The notes: generated by a model from the sequence alone, not told the origin. A stretch of DNA of 64,000 bases from Aricia agestis (GCF_905147365.1 NC_056417.1:16018501-16082500), one strand, 5' to 3'; shown: positions 29,801 to 40,079, numbered from the stretch's first letter. A program made the numbers and translations.

Positions 29801-32800
29801 AAAGTCGAATACATAACACGCGAATACTCGTCAGTTAGGGAGGTAGTATTGTAATGTAATGCTCAAATTCGAATCCAGAAAGTGCCTGATAGACGTACGA
29901 ACTTAAAGTACGCGGGTTTTAAGTTCGCGAACTTACTCGGCTCGCGTCGGTGACACACGAGAATCGCTCACACTGGATTACCATGCCCCCAGGCTCGCGG
30001 CTTGCGGCTCGCGGCTCTTTGCTGACACACAGGCGATTAAGATCGTCGAGCCATAAGTCCGCATACTGACTCGCACGTCTGTCACCCCCTTAATGTTATG
30101 TATAATATTACACGCGAATGCTCCCGGTGAGGACCTAAAATAAATGAGAATTCTCTCTTTATTTTCGCCCCGCTATCGCCCGACGCGATCGCGCGTTTCA
30201 TCGTTATAGTAGTGCATAGCAAATGCGACTTACAAGCGTAAAGGTACCGTACCGATCAACGCGGCAAAACACCGCGACCGACAAAAATTCAAACAAAATG
30301 CCACTATATGAGATAGGCTATAGGTTTCATTTTCTACCGAGATTGGTCTAGCGACCACTGATACCCAACTGATTTTGTGCCTATTTGAAGCGGAATCAGC
30401 ACCCCTAATGTGGGGGAAGAGAACTAAATCTGACGTAACTTGCAAATGGCCGCTTAATTGTTGTAGAAACTAGTATTAGTTCCAAGTACTCCCACCAGTG
30501 CTATCAGCGCCAATATGGCGACTTTCAAACGTAATTTTTACATCAGATTTAGTTCTCTTCCTCCGCATTGGGAGCGCTGATTCCACTTCAAATAGGCACA
30601 AAAATAGCTGTCATTTCAAAGGGTACTTGTCCAGCTACCAGCACTACAAGTAAAGTCCAGCGTACTTGTATAATGGAGATCAGTGCTAGCGACCCATACC
30701 GCCGCTGATTTGCGTGAAGCAAAATGAAATCATATGTCATAAAGTGGCATTTTATTTTTTTCGTCGGTCGTGGTTGCTTGCGGGATAAATCGGAAAGTCA
30801 CCTTTAGAATACGCGCGATCGCATCGCTACAAAAAGTCACCTTGTGCTAGGGCCCTTATACACTTTAAATAGACGTGACACAAGCAATGCGACACTTTCT
30901 AAAAGCGAATAGACATGTGAGAGCCTGACAAACTTCACAAAAGTAACTGTTCAACCGTAACTTCTAATCCAGATCACGTAGCATCCGTGTTGTTGTTTAC
31001 CGAGAAATGACGGCGATCCTCAGATCTGTTTCGAATTGTAATAAACAATATATAATTAGGATTTTGTTCTGTATTGTATTTTTATTCCTTCTTCCTATTG
31101 TATAATGTATTTTTATTTTATTTGTAAAAAAGTCAGTAAATTATTGTTTTAAATATCATGGCCTCATGCTGTATCATACAGTTATGACCGTAGATACAAA
31201 GCGACTATCTAGACGGCTAAATATAAAATTGACATGAAAGTACGCTGTTCGTAGCACCGTTACGAGCTGAGCTACGAAACTTTCAGTGCTACGACAGTTT
31301 TGCTACAGGCTCGTACCAAAAATACATAAATCCTTTCATTATATTTCTCTAAAATCCAAACGACGAAGCGAAGCACAAAAATTTATATAAAACTTAAAAA
31401 TGTGTATTAAGGCGAGGATAAACCCCAATTTGTTATTCCGTGACTCCCGGTTTACCTAGTTCCAATATGATAACAAAAATGTAAAAAATATTAGATATAA
31501 AGCACAATATTTAAAATACCTTAAACCATAAACATTTTAATAAAACGTAATACTTTGGCTGTAATTAATTTACAAACTCACCTCCGACAAAAATCTATTT
31601 TATCGAAATATAAGTATTAACTAGGACAATTATACATTTTATCTGGATAAATTGTTAGTAAATCTATATTAAAATCTTCTGAACCGAACAATTTTGTTTC
31701 TTAATATTTATTTCCAAAGATATTTAAAAAAGACATGAAAAATAGAGAAGATCCGCCCCTAGTAACTACAGTTTTATGCTAAGCTAAAATGAATCTTATT
31801 GCGATGCGTATACGCTTGGTTTTTGGATTCCCGCCTTAAATTATGAGCCTTGTTATTTAATTACTGCAGTATATATCCATCTTCCATTTTCCTGTCTGTC
31901 AGTCTGTCTATTAGCTCTTTACGCCTAAACTACTGGATCAATATTGCTGAAAGTTGGTATGCAGTAAATCCCTTGTATCCTGGGAAAGGACGTAGGATAT
32001 TTTTTATCCCGGTAAAATGTACTGCTCTTTCGCGATTCAACAAACGATTCTATCCAGTCTTGGCTAGAACTCACCGATGAACCCCACGAACACCTCCCAC
32101 AGCACGTACACGCTGTACGCGGCGAACAGCTCGTAGTACGGCGTCAGGTACTGCTCCCCCTCCGCCAGGGAGATCAGCCGGCACTCGTGGATCATGTACT
32201 TCCGGGGGGTCGCGCTGAATACCTGCAAGATTACTGCAATAAGCCCACTTACGCCACTATCCACTCCACGCAGGCGCGGTCCGAAGGGGGGGGGGGACAT
32301 GACCCCCCCCCCCCCCCCTAAATCTAAGGTCAAATTGAAAAATCTCAAAGTCTTGCCAAATAATAAAAGGAAATTTCTATAAATTAGTATAGTGACTAGT
32401 GAGTGACCCTCACCAACACTTCAGGCTGCGACCGCGCCTGACACCGCGAGACTACACTACGCGTAACTGCGTGGCAGCGACGCGATACGATACTTCACGT
32501 TCCGTAGAACTAAGTTTTACAAAGTGAATCTGACGTTGTACAAAGGTTGCTTTTCAAAGGTTATTCTTACAATAAGACGCAGCAACGTTGTGTTGAGGCT
32601 TAGCCCTTACATTGCAATGCATTTTGATATGATACACTTTCGCATTTGTAATATTAGTACGGTCTGATAAGATTCTTACGTCGCAATGACGTAAGAGTCA
32701 GAAGAAGTAAAATGGCATGACGATCAACATCGAAAATATAAACCTGCGAATACACCGTGAAGCCCAGAGCCAATACGATGAATGACAGTAGAGTAGACGC

Positions 32801-35800
32801 GATAGCTACACCCCAGGTGTACTGGAACTTCTTGGTCATCCTGATATTCTTATCTACGAGCTGCTGGTATTCTTCTGGGAGAACGTTGAACCTTTGGTAG
32901 TCCCGGCTGATCACGTCGAGGACGTTTCGAAGGAGCTTCGCATGGAAAATGCTAAGAAACATCTGGATAAGAACAAAAGTATGTAGAGTTTCAAGAGAGG
33001 TACATATAATATGTAGTTTTACAGTCTGCATTTTTTTTTATTGGACAGTAACAGTCTATTATCACATTATATTATATACCTACTTAATATATTTTATGAA
33101 CTTGACTTGTTAAAATCAATAGTAAAATATTTTTCTAATGCGAAATATTTCTGAGGTAGTGTTAAAATGTCATATATTGGGAGTATGCGGTATGCGGTAT
33201 GCCCCTTATTGAGGTATGTTTGAAGTCTGTGTGAGTTTCTTACGCCTGTACTTGTCTGTGTTAGTTCCCGAACCGGTGGTAGGCATCAAGTATTCTGAAT
33301 GATTCATTAGATTATTAAAAGAATACACTAACTGCCGCACACAGAGTGGAAAATTGATAATTTAAAATTTTGACATAAGCCCCATACATTATCTGTCAAA
33401 CTCTTCATTAAATTAAAGGGTAATCATAATTAAATGTCTCTGAGTACGACAGTAAGATCAATATAAAATGAAATGGAATAACCTTAAGCCTAACATAAGA
33501 TATAGCGATGAGCACGATCAGCTGTCGTATGAGATTGGGCACGTCGCCGGCCGCCACGCGCAGCCGCGCGTCGTCGCCGATGATGACGAAGCACGGCAGC
33601 ATCACCAGGGAGTCCACACCTGGGGAACTCAGAAAGACGAGCTTATGGTAAGGTCACATTTCCTGTCATGCGTGTTGTCTCCCGCGCGCAGATCTGGTTT
33701 GCACGCGGGTGATAACATGCTGCTGGCCGCGCGCGTGACAGGAAAAACATATTTTGCTGGGTTCTTCCGGTGCGTAATATCGCGAGCCGCGCCGCGCCAG
33801 CTCGAGCTACGCGCCGTGTGAAGGTCGCGTGTAGAGCCAAAGCTCTAGGTGGAGAGCCGTGAGAATGGGTATCGTGGAACTCGCCTGTTGGCTCGTGCTT
33901 CCTCGTACAAATCGGCTCGGCGTGGCGCGGCTCGTGACATTACGCGCCGTGAGAAGCCAGCATTACATAGCAAAGAATACTTGGTGACATCTGGGGCCCG
34001 ATTCTCTTACCTAGAAAGTTGTTTTGATCTCTCTCACTCACGAGTGAGTCACGTGCGCACGCGAGTGAGATGGGCTGCGATCGTAACGATATTCGACGCT
34101 TGAAAATCGAGTCCCAGCTTTAAAATAATAATAATATAATAATAATCAGTTTATTTCAGACTATAGAACGATATTTCATCCTATTAAGGAGTTACAATGC
34201 CACAGGCAGACATAAATACACAGATACGGATGTTGTGTCATAAATAAAAGTACTATCTAGTTAGTGAACTTTTTTAAAATCAAATCTAATAAAAATAGAT
34301 ACGACATGAAATTATAACACAAGGAATTTAAGATAAAAAGTCTGCTTCCTTCTTTCGATTCACTAGCTATAATCTATACAGTATACACTTGACGATAGGA
34401 TCGTAATAATTCATTTCACATTTTATTGTTCCTCAAATAGCGAAAGCTCGTAACAGCAGTGTATCGTGAGTAGTTTTATTACTTTTATATTACCAATTAA
34501 TAGAACAAAGCAACCCGTACCGAAGGTAAACAATTCTTTGATATGAAACTGAAAAAAATAATGGAGACTGACGAAAGAATCGAATTATTCTGAATGCTTT
34601 CTATTACAATAAAACTTCACTTTCCAAGAGTATTGGTAGTTCAATTAATATGATAATTTGCAAACTATTTTCGATAAAACGTTTCTGCTTTGAACTTTAA
34701 ATTGTTGAATTTAAAATGAAACTCGTGTTCGATGAAAAGAGGTTTTTAATTCGAATGTATGTTTTGTAGAATTCGACGACCCGTCCGGCCGTCCCGGGTT
34801 CGAACGGATACAAAACTCTAACGGATGCGTAAAGTAATATGTCTCTAATATTTAACCAGGATTGATATATATTCAGATAATTTTACATTCAATTTAATCT
34901 TACTGCCGTACTTTGAGACGAATATTAATTACTTAACTGTAATTATTAATTAAATGAAGATTTTTTTTTTTTTTTTTTTTTTATTTTCTTTATTGAATAC
35001 CAACAGCGTATTACAATTTGGAGCTTAACACTAAACATGTGACACTTAGTATGGCCAGTAACAGGTATTACATTGTTTGTCAAATTGTAGTGCTATGTAT
35101 TTAACATTATAATAAAAACTATTTCATTAAAAATTAGAAGACCGTCATCGTTATTATCGACACAAATCACAATAAGGTCTTGACATGGTTACTATTTAAT
35201 AAGCTAGTCAACTCCCAGTATTGTGGTTTTAATAAAATGTAAAATATTTTTGTCTTAGCTAATTAATTATATTAATATAATGTATGTGTGTGTGTGTTTG
35301 TGTGCAAGTAAGTGTGTATGTGTGTGTGCATGTGCGGCACCCTAGCCCTACGACACGAAGTCTTGGGATCAGTGAAAAATACCACTAGGGTACCGCATGT
35401 AAGGTTTGTACATACAACATGTTTATGCAAATTCATTCCTCTTTTTTTTTTTTTTTTTTTTTCTTTAATTAAGTATCATTTTTTAATATTTTTATAACTT
35501 CACTCTTGAATTTCGTTTTAGTATTGTAAGCAAATAGGTCTACAGAATTAAATTTTTTTGTGTATGAGCGACTTATACGTGATATAACAGAGTTCTGTCC
35601 ATAACTAGTGTTTGATGCAGGTATGTGCAGTAGGGGGGTGTTTCTAGTGCGGAATTTCGGCGTGCGGAAGGTAAGTTGTGACACGAGATCAGGGCAATCT
35701 ATTTTACTATTAGCGATGTCGTACAGTAAACATAAGTCAAAAACAGTACGTCTCTGCTCCAGGGGCAAGAGATCAAACTCAGCGCAGCTCTCGGCGTAGG

Positions 35801-38127
35801 AATCAAATCTTTTACCACAGCGGTAAGTCAGGTAAGTTATAAATTTTTTCTGAATGCGTTCCAGGCGACTTTTATATATGATGTAATGAGGGGACCATAT
35901 CGGACTATTGTACTCCAGAACGCTCCTCACGTATGCGGAATAAACGATTTTGAGTGATGAGATGCTTAAGAATGACTTACACGTCCGAAAAACAAAGCCC
36001 ATATTCTTGTAAGCTTTACAAATTACGTTTTCAACATGGTCCGAAAAAGTCAGTTTACTGTCCAGATATACACCGAGGTCCTTAACGATACGTTTTCTTT
36101 GAATTAATATACCATTCATGTAATAATTATGGGTTATGGGCTTTGGTTTCCGAGTGAATGTAATACATTCGCATTTAGTAGAATTGACAGTGATATTATT
36201 GCGAGTATAATAATTGAACAAGCTGTCAAGGCCTGCTTGGAGCTGTAAACAGTCCTGGATCGAATTAATCTTGCAAAAGATTTTTTTGTCATCCGCATAC
36301 ATGAGATAGTACAAAATATGTTGGAGGCACGAACCAATATCGTACAAATAGGCGTTGTACAGCAATGGTCCCAGGTGTGAGCCCTGTGGAACTCCAGTGG
36401 GCATCTCGATATAGTCTGAGCGATAACCGCCCATTACGACAGCCTGGGATCGATTCGATAGGTAAGATTCCATCCACCGAAGCAAATCCCCGTGGATACC
36501 TAGCTCCTGGAGCTTTTTTAGAAGAATGAGGTGGTCTACCCGGTCGAACGCTTTTTCGAAGTCTGTGTAGATAACATCTATTTGTCCACCGCGTTCCATA
36601 TTCTCTAAAATAAAGGAAGTGAAACAGGCTAGATTAGTAGTCGTCGAGCGATGCCTAAGGAAACCGTGCTGTTGGTAGGGGATCGATCGGTGAAGTGTCG
36701 GATAAATAAAATTGAGTACTACTTTCTCCATTACTTTAGCAGCCGTGTTTAAAATAGAGATGCCCCTGTAATTCTTAACGTCCATACGAGAACCTTTTTT
36801 ATGTATTGGAACGATATGGGCTACCTTCCATTTCTGTGGGAACACACCATCACGCAGCGATCAATTTATCAAGATGGTCAATGGAGTAGCTAGAGATTTA
36901 GAGCAGCGTACCCAAAATAGAGATGGGAGCATATCACTGCCAGGGCCTTTTTTTATATTTAGATTTCGTAAAATACCTTCGACACTCGAGGTCGATACTT
37001 GAATGTTAGACACTACATCAGAATTGAAATTTAATGATCTATCAGGAGTAACATTACTAGGCTCGCCGAAAACGCTCTTAAAGAAAGTATTAAAGGCGTC
37101 ACACATGTCCCTGCCTTCAGTGTATTCTACTCCATCGAGCACTAGCTTTTTAGGGTACGCTGAGCCACCGCGTAGGGCCTTTACATACGTCCAGAATGTC
37201 TTAGGGTCAGTTTTCAAATTTTTTTCACAGTCGGATGTAAATTTATTAAAACATTCTTTTTGTATACGACGTTCACGGGACCTCAAAAGTGCGAATTCGT
37301 CGTAATCCAAGTTATTACCGAACTTCTTCCAGCGTTTGTGTGCCCTACTCTTCTCTTTAATGATATTAATGAGCGCTGGGGAGTACCAGTTGGGGTACGT
37401 GCGTCGCCCGAAGGTATTAATAATAGGGACGTGTGATGCGATGCAAGCGTTTATGGTCTCATAAAATATATCTATAGAATCGTCGACTGTTTTAGCAGAC
37501 AGCAAGGTACTCCAGTCTTGTTTTTTTTTTTTGATATAAGCCTCCTAAATTATCTGTGAAATTTTATTAAATTTAAGTTTAATCATCATAATAATATGAT
37601 ATTGTATTATTTTAATGTATCTGATTTTATTTAAACTAGCTATTTGACCGAGCTTTGCTCGGTATTCGATAAAACATGAATAAAATTACATTTTCCAAAA
37701 ATGATTCCTAGGTAGATCGATTTATCGCCCCCGAAACCCCCTATATACTAAATTTCATGAAAATCGTTGGAGCCGATTCCGAGATTCCAATTATATATAT
37801 TGCTCGTTTAAAGATATAAGATTTAAAGATATAAGATTATACATTCGACATAAAATGTATATTGTAAGATCATGTTATTTATGTGAAAGTCTTCGTTGGA
37901 TACAACATTGGGGCACACGTTGGGTATTAGTTTTTAGAACTTACAAAAGCTCTGGATTTCATAAAGTAAAACCAGATTTATTTATCTGCAATACTCAGTG
38001 CTTTTTCGATCAAAAACTCCTTACCAATGAGAAAATATCTGAGACGATCGTGGCCCGGGTTCGGCCACAGCAGACCCAGCTTCAGAAATATACAGTTCAG
38101 CTTGAATATCTCCTCGAAACTATACAT
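26765..38127 (-). CDS. Odorant receptor (insect OR, 7TM family)
   Basis: Ligand-binding subunit of the insect odorant-gated cation channel, acting with the co-receptor Orco in olfactory neuron dendrites. Nine exons: 38127-38025, 33619-33483, 32962-32744, 32222-32075, 28964-28811, 28347-28242, 27905-27810, 27472-27314, 26809-26765. All sites are GT-AG and all phases agree (1,0,0,1,2,0,0,0). The total is 1167 bp, 388 residues plus stop, the normal family length. Hydrophobic segments fall near residues 36-50, 66-78, 128-150, 184-212, 265-282, 294-318 and 360-388. Family marks: LLWPNPG near the N-terminus, AYDGIYILSILHVSLRLK (203-220), TYNGEELAMVAYSTGW (319-334), LMMRAQKP (348-355) and the ending TSYSIFTILRK. 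No stop or frameshift was seen. Intron 1 holds a LINE. The ATG at 38127 is the only one that precedes the first exon in frame. The receptor's ligand and orthologue cannot be told from sequence here. Confidence 0.92.
26885..27240 (+). repeat. RTE-type fragments with nested MITE
   Basis: AACTAGCTGACCCGGCAAAC and AAAATCGGTTGAGCCGTTTT are RTE-like 3' landmarks, and AGGCTAGCTGACCCGGCAAT starts a second piece. Between them, AGGAAGTTGATTCCTATACA and TGCATAGGAATCAACTTCTC (about 26990-27137) are inverted ends of a nested MITE. All of this lies in OR intron 8. Confidence 0.65.
27314..27472 (-). CDS. Odorant receptor exon 8
   Basis: 159 bp in phase 0, acceptor TATTTCAG, donor GTAAAA. It encodes GEELAMVAYSTGWEAVPDTR, VRRSLVMLMMRAQKPTQFKA and MGMMTINMELFTK, the most conserved part of insect ORs. 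An RTE fragment starts 75 bases beyond the donor. Confidence 0.92.
27810..27905 (-). CDS. Odorant receptor exon 7
   Basis: 96 bp in phase 0, acceptor GCATACAG, donor GTGAGT. It encodes DSDYKTMYYLLFVAVALHTY and LLCYLTSYVTYN, membrane segment six. Confidence 0.9.
28035..28215 (-). repeat. Family B repeat in OR intron 6
   Basis: TTACCTCTTTACGCCTAAAC, GGTATGGGCGCGCTTTGAGT and GAGCAACGGAGTTGCGGGCG are the reverse complement of family B. It ends about 27 bases before the donor of exon 6. Confidence 0.8.
28242..28347 (-). CDS. Odorant receptor exon 6
   Basis: 106 bp, acceptor TTCTGCCAG, donor GTGAGA, ending in phase 0. It encodes FITKVEKCFQVWLIMLVFNA and ILQIVMSLSQTTKKN, membrane segment five. Confidence 0.9.
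28811..28964 (-). CDS. Odorant receptor exon 5
   Basis: 154 bp, acceptor GTTTTCAG, donor GTAATG, phases 1 and 2. It encodes YDGIYILSILHVSLRLKIVA, LDLSRVACDVTPAAMTRR and IVEFVRDHCEVQ, the end of the fourth membrane segment and the cytoplasmic loop that contacts Orco in family models. Confidence 0.9.
29068..29266 (+). repeat. Family B repeat in OR intron 4
   Basis: AAAGCCCGTAACTCCGTTGC, CGGGATAAAAAGTATCCTAT, CCTTTCCTGGGACTCAAAGT, GAAGAGGTAACAGACAGACA. A good copy of the family. Confidence 0.85.
29579..30855. mobile_element. Non-autonomous DNA transposon, GGGCCCTAGCACA ends
   Basis: 1277 bp with inverted ends GGGCCCTAGCACA and TGTGCTAGGGCCC, flanked by TTA on both sides (29576-29578, 30856-30858), as in PIF/Harbinger-type insertions. 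Inside are mirrored blocks (GTGCCTATTTGAAGCGGAAT at about 30380 against ATTCCACTTCAAATAGGCAC at about 30580) and GACACACGAGAATCGC/TGACACACAGGCGATT repeats. There is no transposase frame. It is in OR intron 4. Confidence 0.75.
30859..31887. other. OR intron 4, no gene found
   Basis: AT-rich intronic sequence. GTTCGTAGCACCGTTACGAG and CGTAGCACTGAAAG-type short inverted motifs near 31245-31310 could be a small old MITE. No exon. Confidence 0.4.
31888..32050 (-). repeat. Family B repeat, diverged
   Basis: CTCTTTACGCCTAAACTACT, GAAAGTTGGTATGCAGTAAA, TCCTGGGAAAGGACGTAGGA and TTTTTATCCCGGTAAAATGT are the reverse complement of family B. It stops about 25 bases from the exon 4 donor. Confidence 0.75.
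32075..32222 (-). CDS. Odorant receptor exon 4
   Basis: 148 bp, acceptor TCTTGCAG, donor GTGAGT, ending in phase 1. It encodes VFSATPRKYMIHECRLIS, the second extracellular loop, then YELFAAYSVYVLWEVFVGFI. A family B repeat ends only about 25 bases beyond the donor. Confidence 0.88.
32286..32318. repeat. G11 and C16 homopolymer pair
   Basis: A run of 11 G (32286-32296), then ACATGA, then 16 C (32303-32318), about 65 bases upstream (on the minus strand) of the exon 4 acceptor. The two runs could pair as a G-C hairpin. Runs this pure are prone to sequencing and assembly error. Confidence 0.85.
32744..32962 (-). CDS. Odorant receptor exon 3
   Basis: 219 bp, acceptor TTATCCAG, donor GTTTAT, phase 0 at both ends. 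It encodes MFLSIFHAKLLRNVLDVISR, an intracellular loop with MTKKFQYTW, and a long membrane segment ending VLALGFTVYSQ. Confidence 0.88.
33222..33300 (+). repeat. LINE 3' end fragment
   Basis: GTGTGAGTTTCTTACGCCTG and GTTCCCGAACCGGTGGTAGG match the 3' part of the LINE at 3421-5510. In OR intron 2. Confidence 0.65.
33331..33452. mobile_element. MITE with CTGCCGCAC ends
   Basis: CTGCCGCACACAGAGTGGAA on the left, CTCTGAGTACGACAG on the right, with TAA flanking both ends. It contains the family block TTTGACATAAGCCCCATACA. It stops about 30 bases before the exon 2 donor. Relatives at 37532 and 41051. Confidence 0.7.
33483..33619 (-). CDS. Odorant receptor exon 2
   Basis: 137 bp from acceptor TTCCCCAG to donor GTTATT (an unusual but acceptable donor). 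It encodes VDSLVMLPCFVII, GDDARLRVAAGDVPNLIRQ and LIVLIAISYVRLK, the first two membrane segments. Confidence 0.87.
33640..34130. other. GC-rich repeat-like stretch in OR intron 1
   Basis: CATTTCCTGTCATGCGTGTT and GCGCGTGACAGGAAAAACAT are mirrored, and GCCGCGCCGCGCCAGCTCGA recurs as related CGGCTCGGCGTGGCGCGG blocks further on. CTGGGGCCCGATTCTCTTAC and GAAAATCGAGTCCCAG are a possible inverted pair (33990-34115). Probably several small elements with limits that cannot be set by eye. Confidence 0.4.
34961..37517 (-). mobile_element. LINE (jockey-like) with poly(A) tail in OR intron 1
   Basis: About 2.55 kb on the minus strand, the same direction as the host gene. It comprises an open reverse transcriptase region (37505-35469), a 3' untranslated region with CATGCGGTACCCTAGTGGTA and a CA-rich microsatellite (35282-35335), an AATAAA at about 35000, and a terminal A-run of about 20 (34964-34983 as T). 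An internal A-run is at 35441-35463. The 5' end is truncated and abuts a split CTGCCGCAC-type MITE at 37532. Confidence 0.88.
35469..37505 (-). pseudogene. LINE ORF2 fragment, one in-frame stop
   Basis: A single reading frame of about 679 codons, interrupted only by TGA at 36863-36861 (between LTILIN and SLRDGVFPQKWK). Before the stop: SPALINIIKEKSRAHKRWKK, FNKFTSDCEKNLKTDPKTFW and VKALRGG, the region that links endonuclease and polymerase. After it: AHIVPIHKKG, NYRGISILNTAAKVMEKVV, HGFLRHRSTTTNLA, DFEKAFDRVDHLILLKKLQ, GVPQGSHLGPLLYNAYLYD, and the catalytic YADDKK. Then DLGVYLDSKLTFSDHV and EYNSPIWSPHY in the thumb. The endonuclease is lost by 5' truncation. The catalytic Asp residues are intact, so the copy is young. 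Confidence 0.9.
37532..37630. mobile_element. CTGCCGCAC-type MITE, partial
   Basis: ATATAAGCCTCCTAAATTAT, CTGTGAAATTTTATTAAATT and TGTATCTGATT resemble the right part of the MITE at 33331 and 41051. The left part is missing at the point where the LINE begins, so the LINE appears to have inserted into or beside it. Confidence 0.5.
37640..37835 (+). repeat. RTE-type fragment
   Basis: TAGCTATTTGACCGAGCTTT, GCTCGGTATTCGATAAAACA, TCGATTTATCGCCCCCGAAA and AAATTTCATGAAAATCGTTG. The reverse complement of the same family is at 61076-61218. Confidence 0.75.
38025..38127 (-). CDS. Odorant receptor exon 1
   Basis: Start ATG at 38127, encoding MYSFEEIFKLNCIFLKLGLL and WPNPGHDRLRYFLI. Donor G/GTAAGG in phase 1. 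The LGLWP-type motif is characteristic of moth ORs. It is separated from exon 2 by a 4.4-kb intron that contains a LINE, an RTE fragment and a split MITE. Confidence 0.85.
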
Positions 38128-39389
38128 TCGTGGATTTGGAACTAAAAGCATTTAAAAATATATTCAAATGTTATATTCTTAACACTATATTATAATATAA
38201 ATGTTGTGACTCTATAATAATAATTATTATGTGATATTATCAAGTAATATACCTAATACCTATGTAATAAGCTTAGGCTGGGTAAATCCCTTGTGTGGAA
38301 TTGACTATGTATGTTCTTACCATTTTCATTCCTCGTTTCCATTTTATGCATTTCAATCCTTTAACTTTAGGAACTGGTTGACGATATCTGAAATTGTAAT
38401 TAGAATTATGCTTATTTCCGTTCATTTTTCTGGAATAAAACAATCCTAAGTAATTTTTCTGGCTGGCTTTTATCTTTACGCTAAAAGACAGACAGACTTT
38501 TATACATAGTATACATTATATCGAAGTGAAGCAAAATAAATATAGATCAAAAGAACCGACGTCCAGTCCAGTACGATATACGATCAAATTAGGGGCACAT
38601 CTCGCAGAGTATCGCCCAAGTAGTTATCCTCTTATAACAAGTAATCTATAAGAAGTATTAGCACAATATAAATTATCTACAGTAGAGTAACTCGATATTG
38701 TCTTTGAAAGCAAGCTAGCTCTATAAAGCTTTTTATCCGCTCAAATGACACATATACAAGTTTTAAAATGACACATATACAAGTGTTCAGTGTCTGGCAG
38801 CAGCGGTTCCAAATATTCCGAGGGTACGGGATATAATTCTAGCAGTAAATAACACTGTACTTAAATCTGTCAATGTTTCCTATACATAAACCTTTAAACT
38901 ATACATCGAGTCACTTGAAATCTCAGTAACGTACACGTGCATGTGATTTGGCTAAAGCAGGGCTGCTCAATCTTAAATCGGGCTAAATGATAGATTCAGT
39001 CGTTAACGACGGGCCACTGAACTGAAATAGGCAAAAATTTCAGCTGTTACTCTTACATAATCTAATTTAAGGATAACTTGTTTATACGATCAATACTTTT
39101 GCGGCTATTGGGCTATAGTTTAAAGATAGTCTACTGTTACATTATACTGCGGTATTAGTCGGCTATAGTCTGATTGCGGTATAATTTCCTTCTCTTATCT
39201 TGTTCGGTTTCCGGGTGGAGAGATTACACGATTTTGTTTGTAAATAACATTATCAACTTTCTGCGTCCCCTAATTAATGATTCTACTGCGATTGTTATAG
39301 AAGCTTCGTATTGCGGCTTAGCTCATGACGAAAAATATTCTTTCAATTAAAACTTGATGACCTATTTTACCCCATTAGATGAATAATCG
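38128..39389. other. 5' flank of odorant receptor, no gene seen
   Basis: The presumed promoter region of the receptor. No confident TATA or initiator was chosen. The rest is AT-rich, without repeats I recognise apart from a short AGACAGACAGACTTTTATAC remnant near 38485. Confidence 0.4.
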
Positions 39390-40076
39390 GCCAAGTGCGA
39401 GACGGACTCGCGCACGAAGGGTTCCGTACTGTTATAGAGCAAAAATAGGCCAAAAATTGTTTTTTGTATGGGAACCCCCCTAAAAATTTTTATTTTATTT
39501 AAATATTATAATTAAATATTAAAGTACACATATAATAAAGGACTTGGTGAATAATTCAAGTGCCTACCTGTTTCCATTATTGATATAGAGCAAAAAAAAC
39601 CGAAAAAATTACGTTTGTTGTATAGGAGCCGACCTTAAATATTTATTTTATTTCGCTTTTAGTATTTTTGTTATAGCGGCAATAGGAATACACACAATCT
39701 GTAAAACTACGAATAATAAAAACTAAGGAAAAGTAACTCCGTCAAAAACATGATCCACAATACTTGTCAAAAAAGTGTACCTTAGGTACACATTTCAATA
39801 CATTTGCAATATTTAGGTGACCTTGAGCGGTACTAGGCTGATGTTATGACAGATCATAAGGAACCAAATTTAAAACAGTAATAGTATGGGAGTTACGATT
39901 CCTTAGTTTTTATTATCGTAGCTGTAAAAATTTCAGTTTTTACGAAAAAACTTTTTACGAAGAACGAAGCGGTTCTTGAGATACAGCCTGGAGACAGAAA
40001 AACGGACAGACGGACAGATATCGAAGTCTCAGTAATAGGGTCCCGTTTTTAACCTTTGGGTACGGAACCCTAAAAA
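39390..40076 (+). repeat. Family C repeat interrupted by a MITE
   Basis: Runs from CGGCCAAGTGCGAGACGGAC through two GGGAGCC-type modules to GTCCCGTTTTTAACCTTTGG and ACGGAACCCTAA. Positions 39707-39921 are a later MITE insertion that splits ATCTGTAAAA from TTTCAG. Confidence 0.85.
39707..39921. mobile_element. hAT-like MITE nested in family C
   Basis: 215 bp, inverted ends CTACGAATAATAAAAACTAA and TTAGTTTTTATTATCGTAG, with a perfect 8-bp target duplication CTGTAAAA (39699-39706 and 39922-39929). Other family C copies show the uninterrupted target. Confidence 0.9.
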
Positions 40077-40079
40077 TTA

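Noticed and set aside
33468..33821. A plus-strand 117-codon frame overlapping receptor exon 2
   Set aside because: It is the antisense of a supported exon followed by GC-rich intron sequence.
35469..37505. A host gene with reverse-transcriptase similarity (telomerase or domesticated)
   Set aside because: Motif order, C-terminal thumb, poly(A) tail and 5' truncation are those of a LINE.
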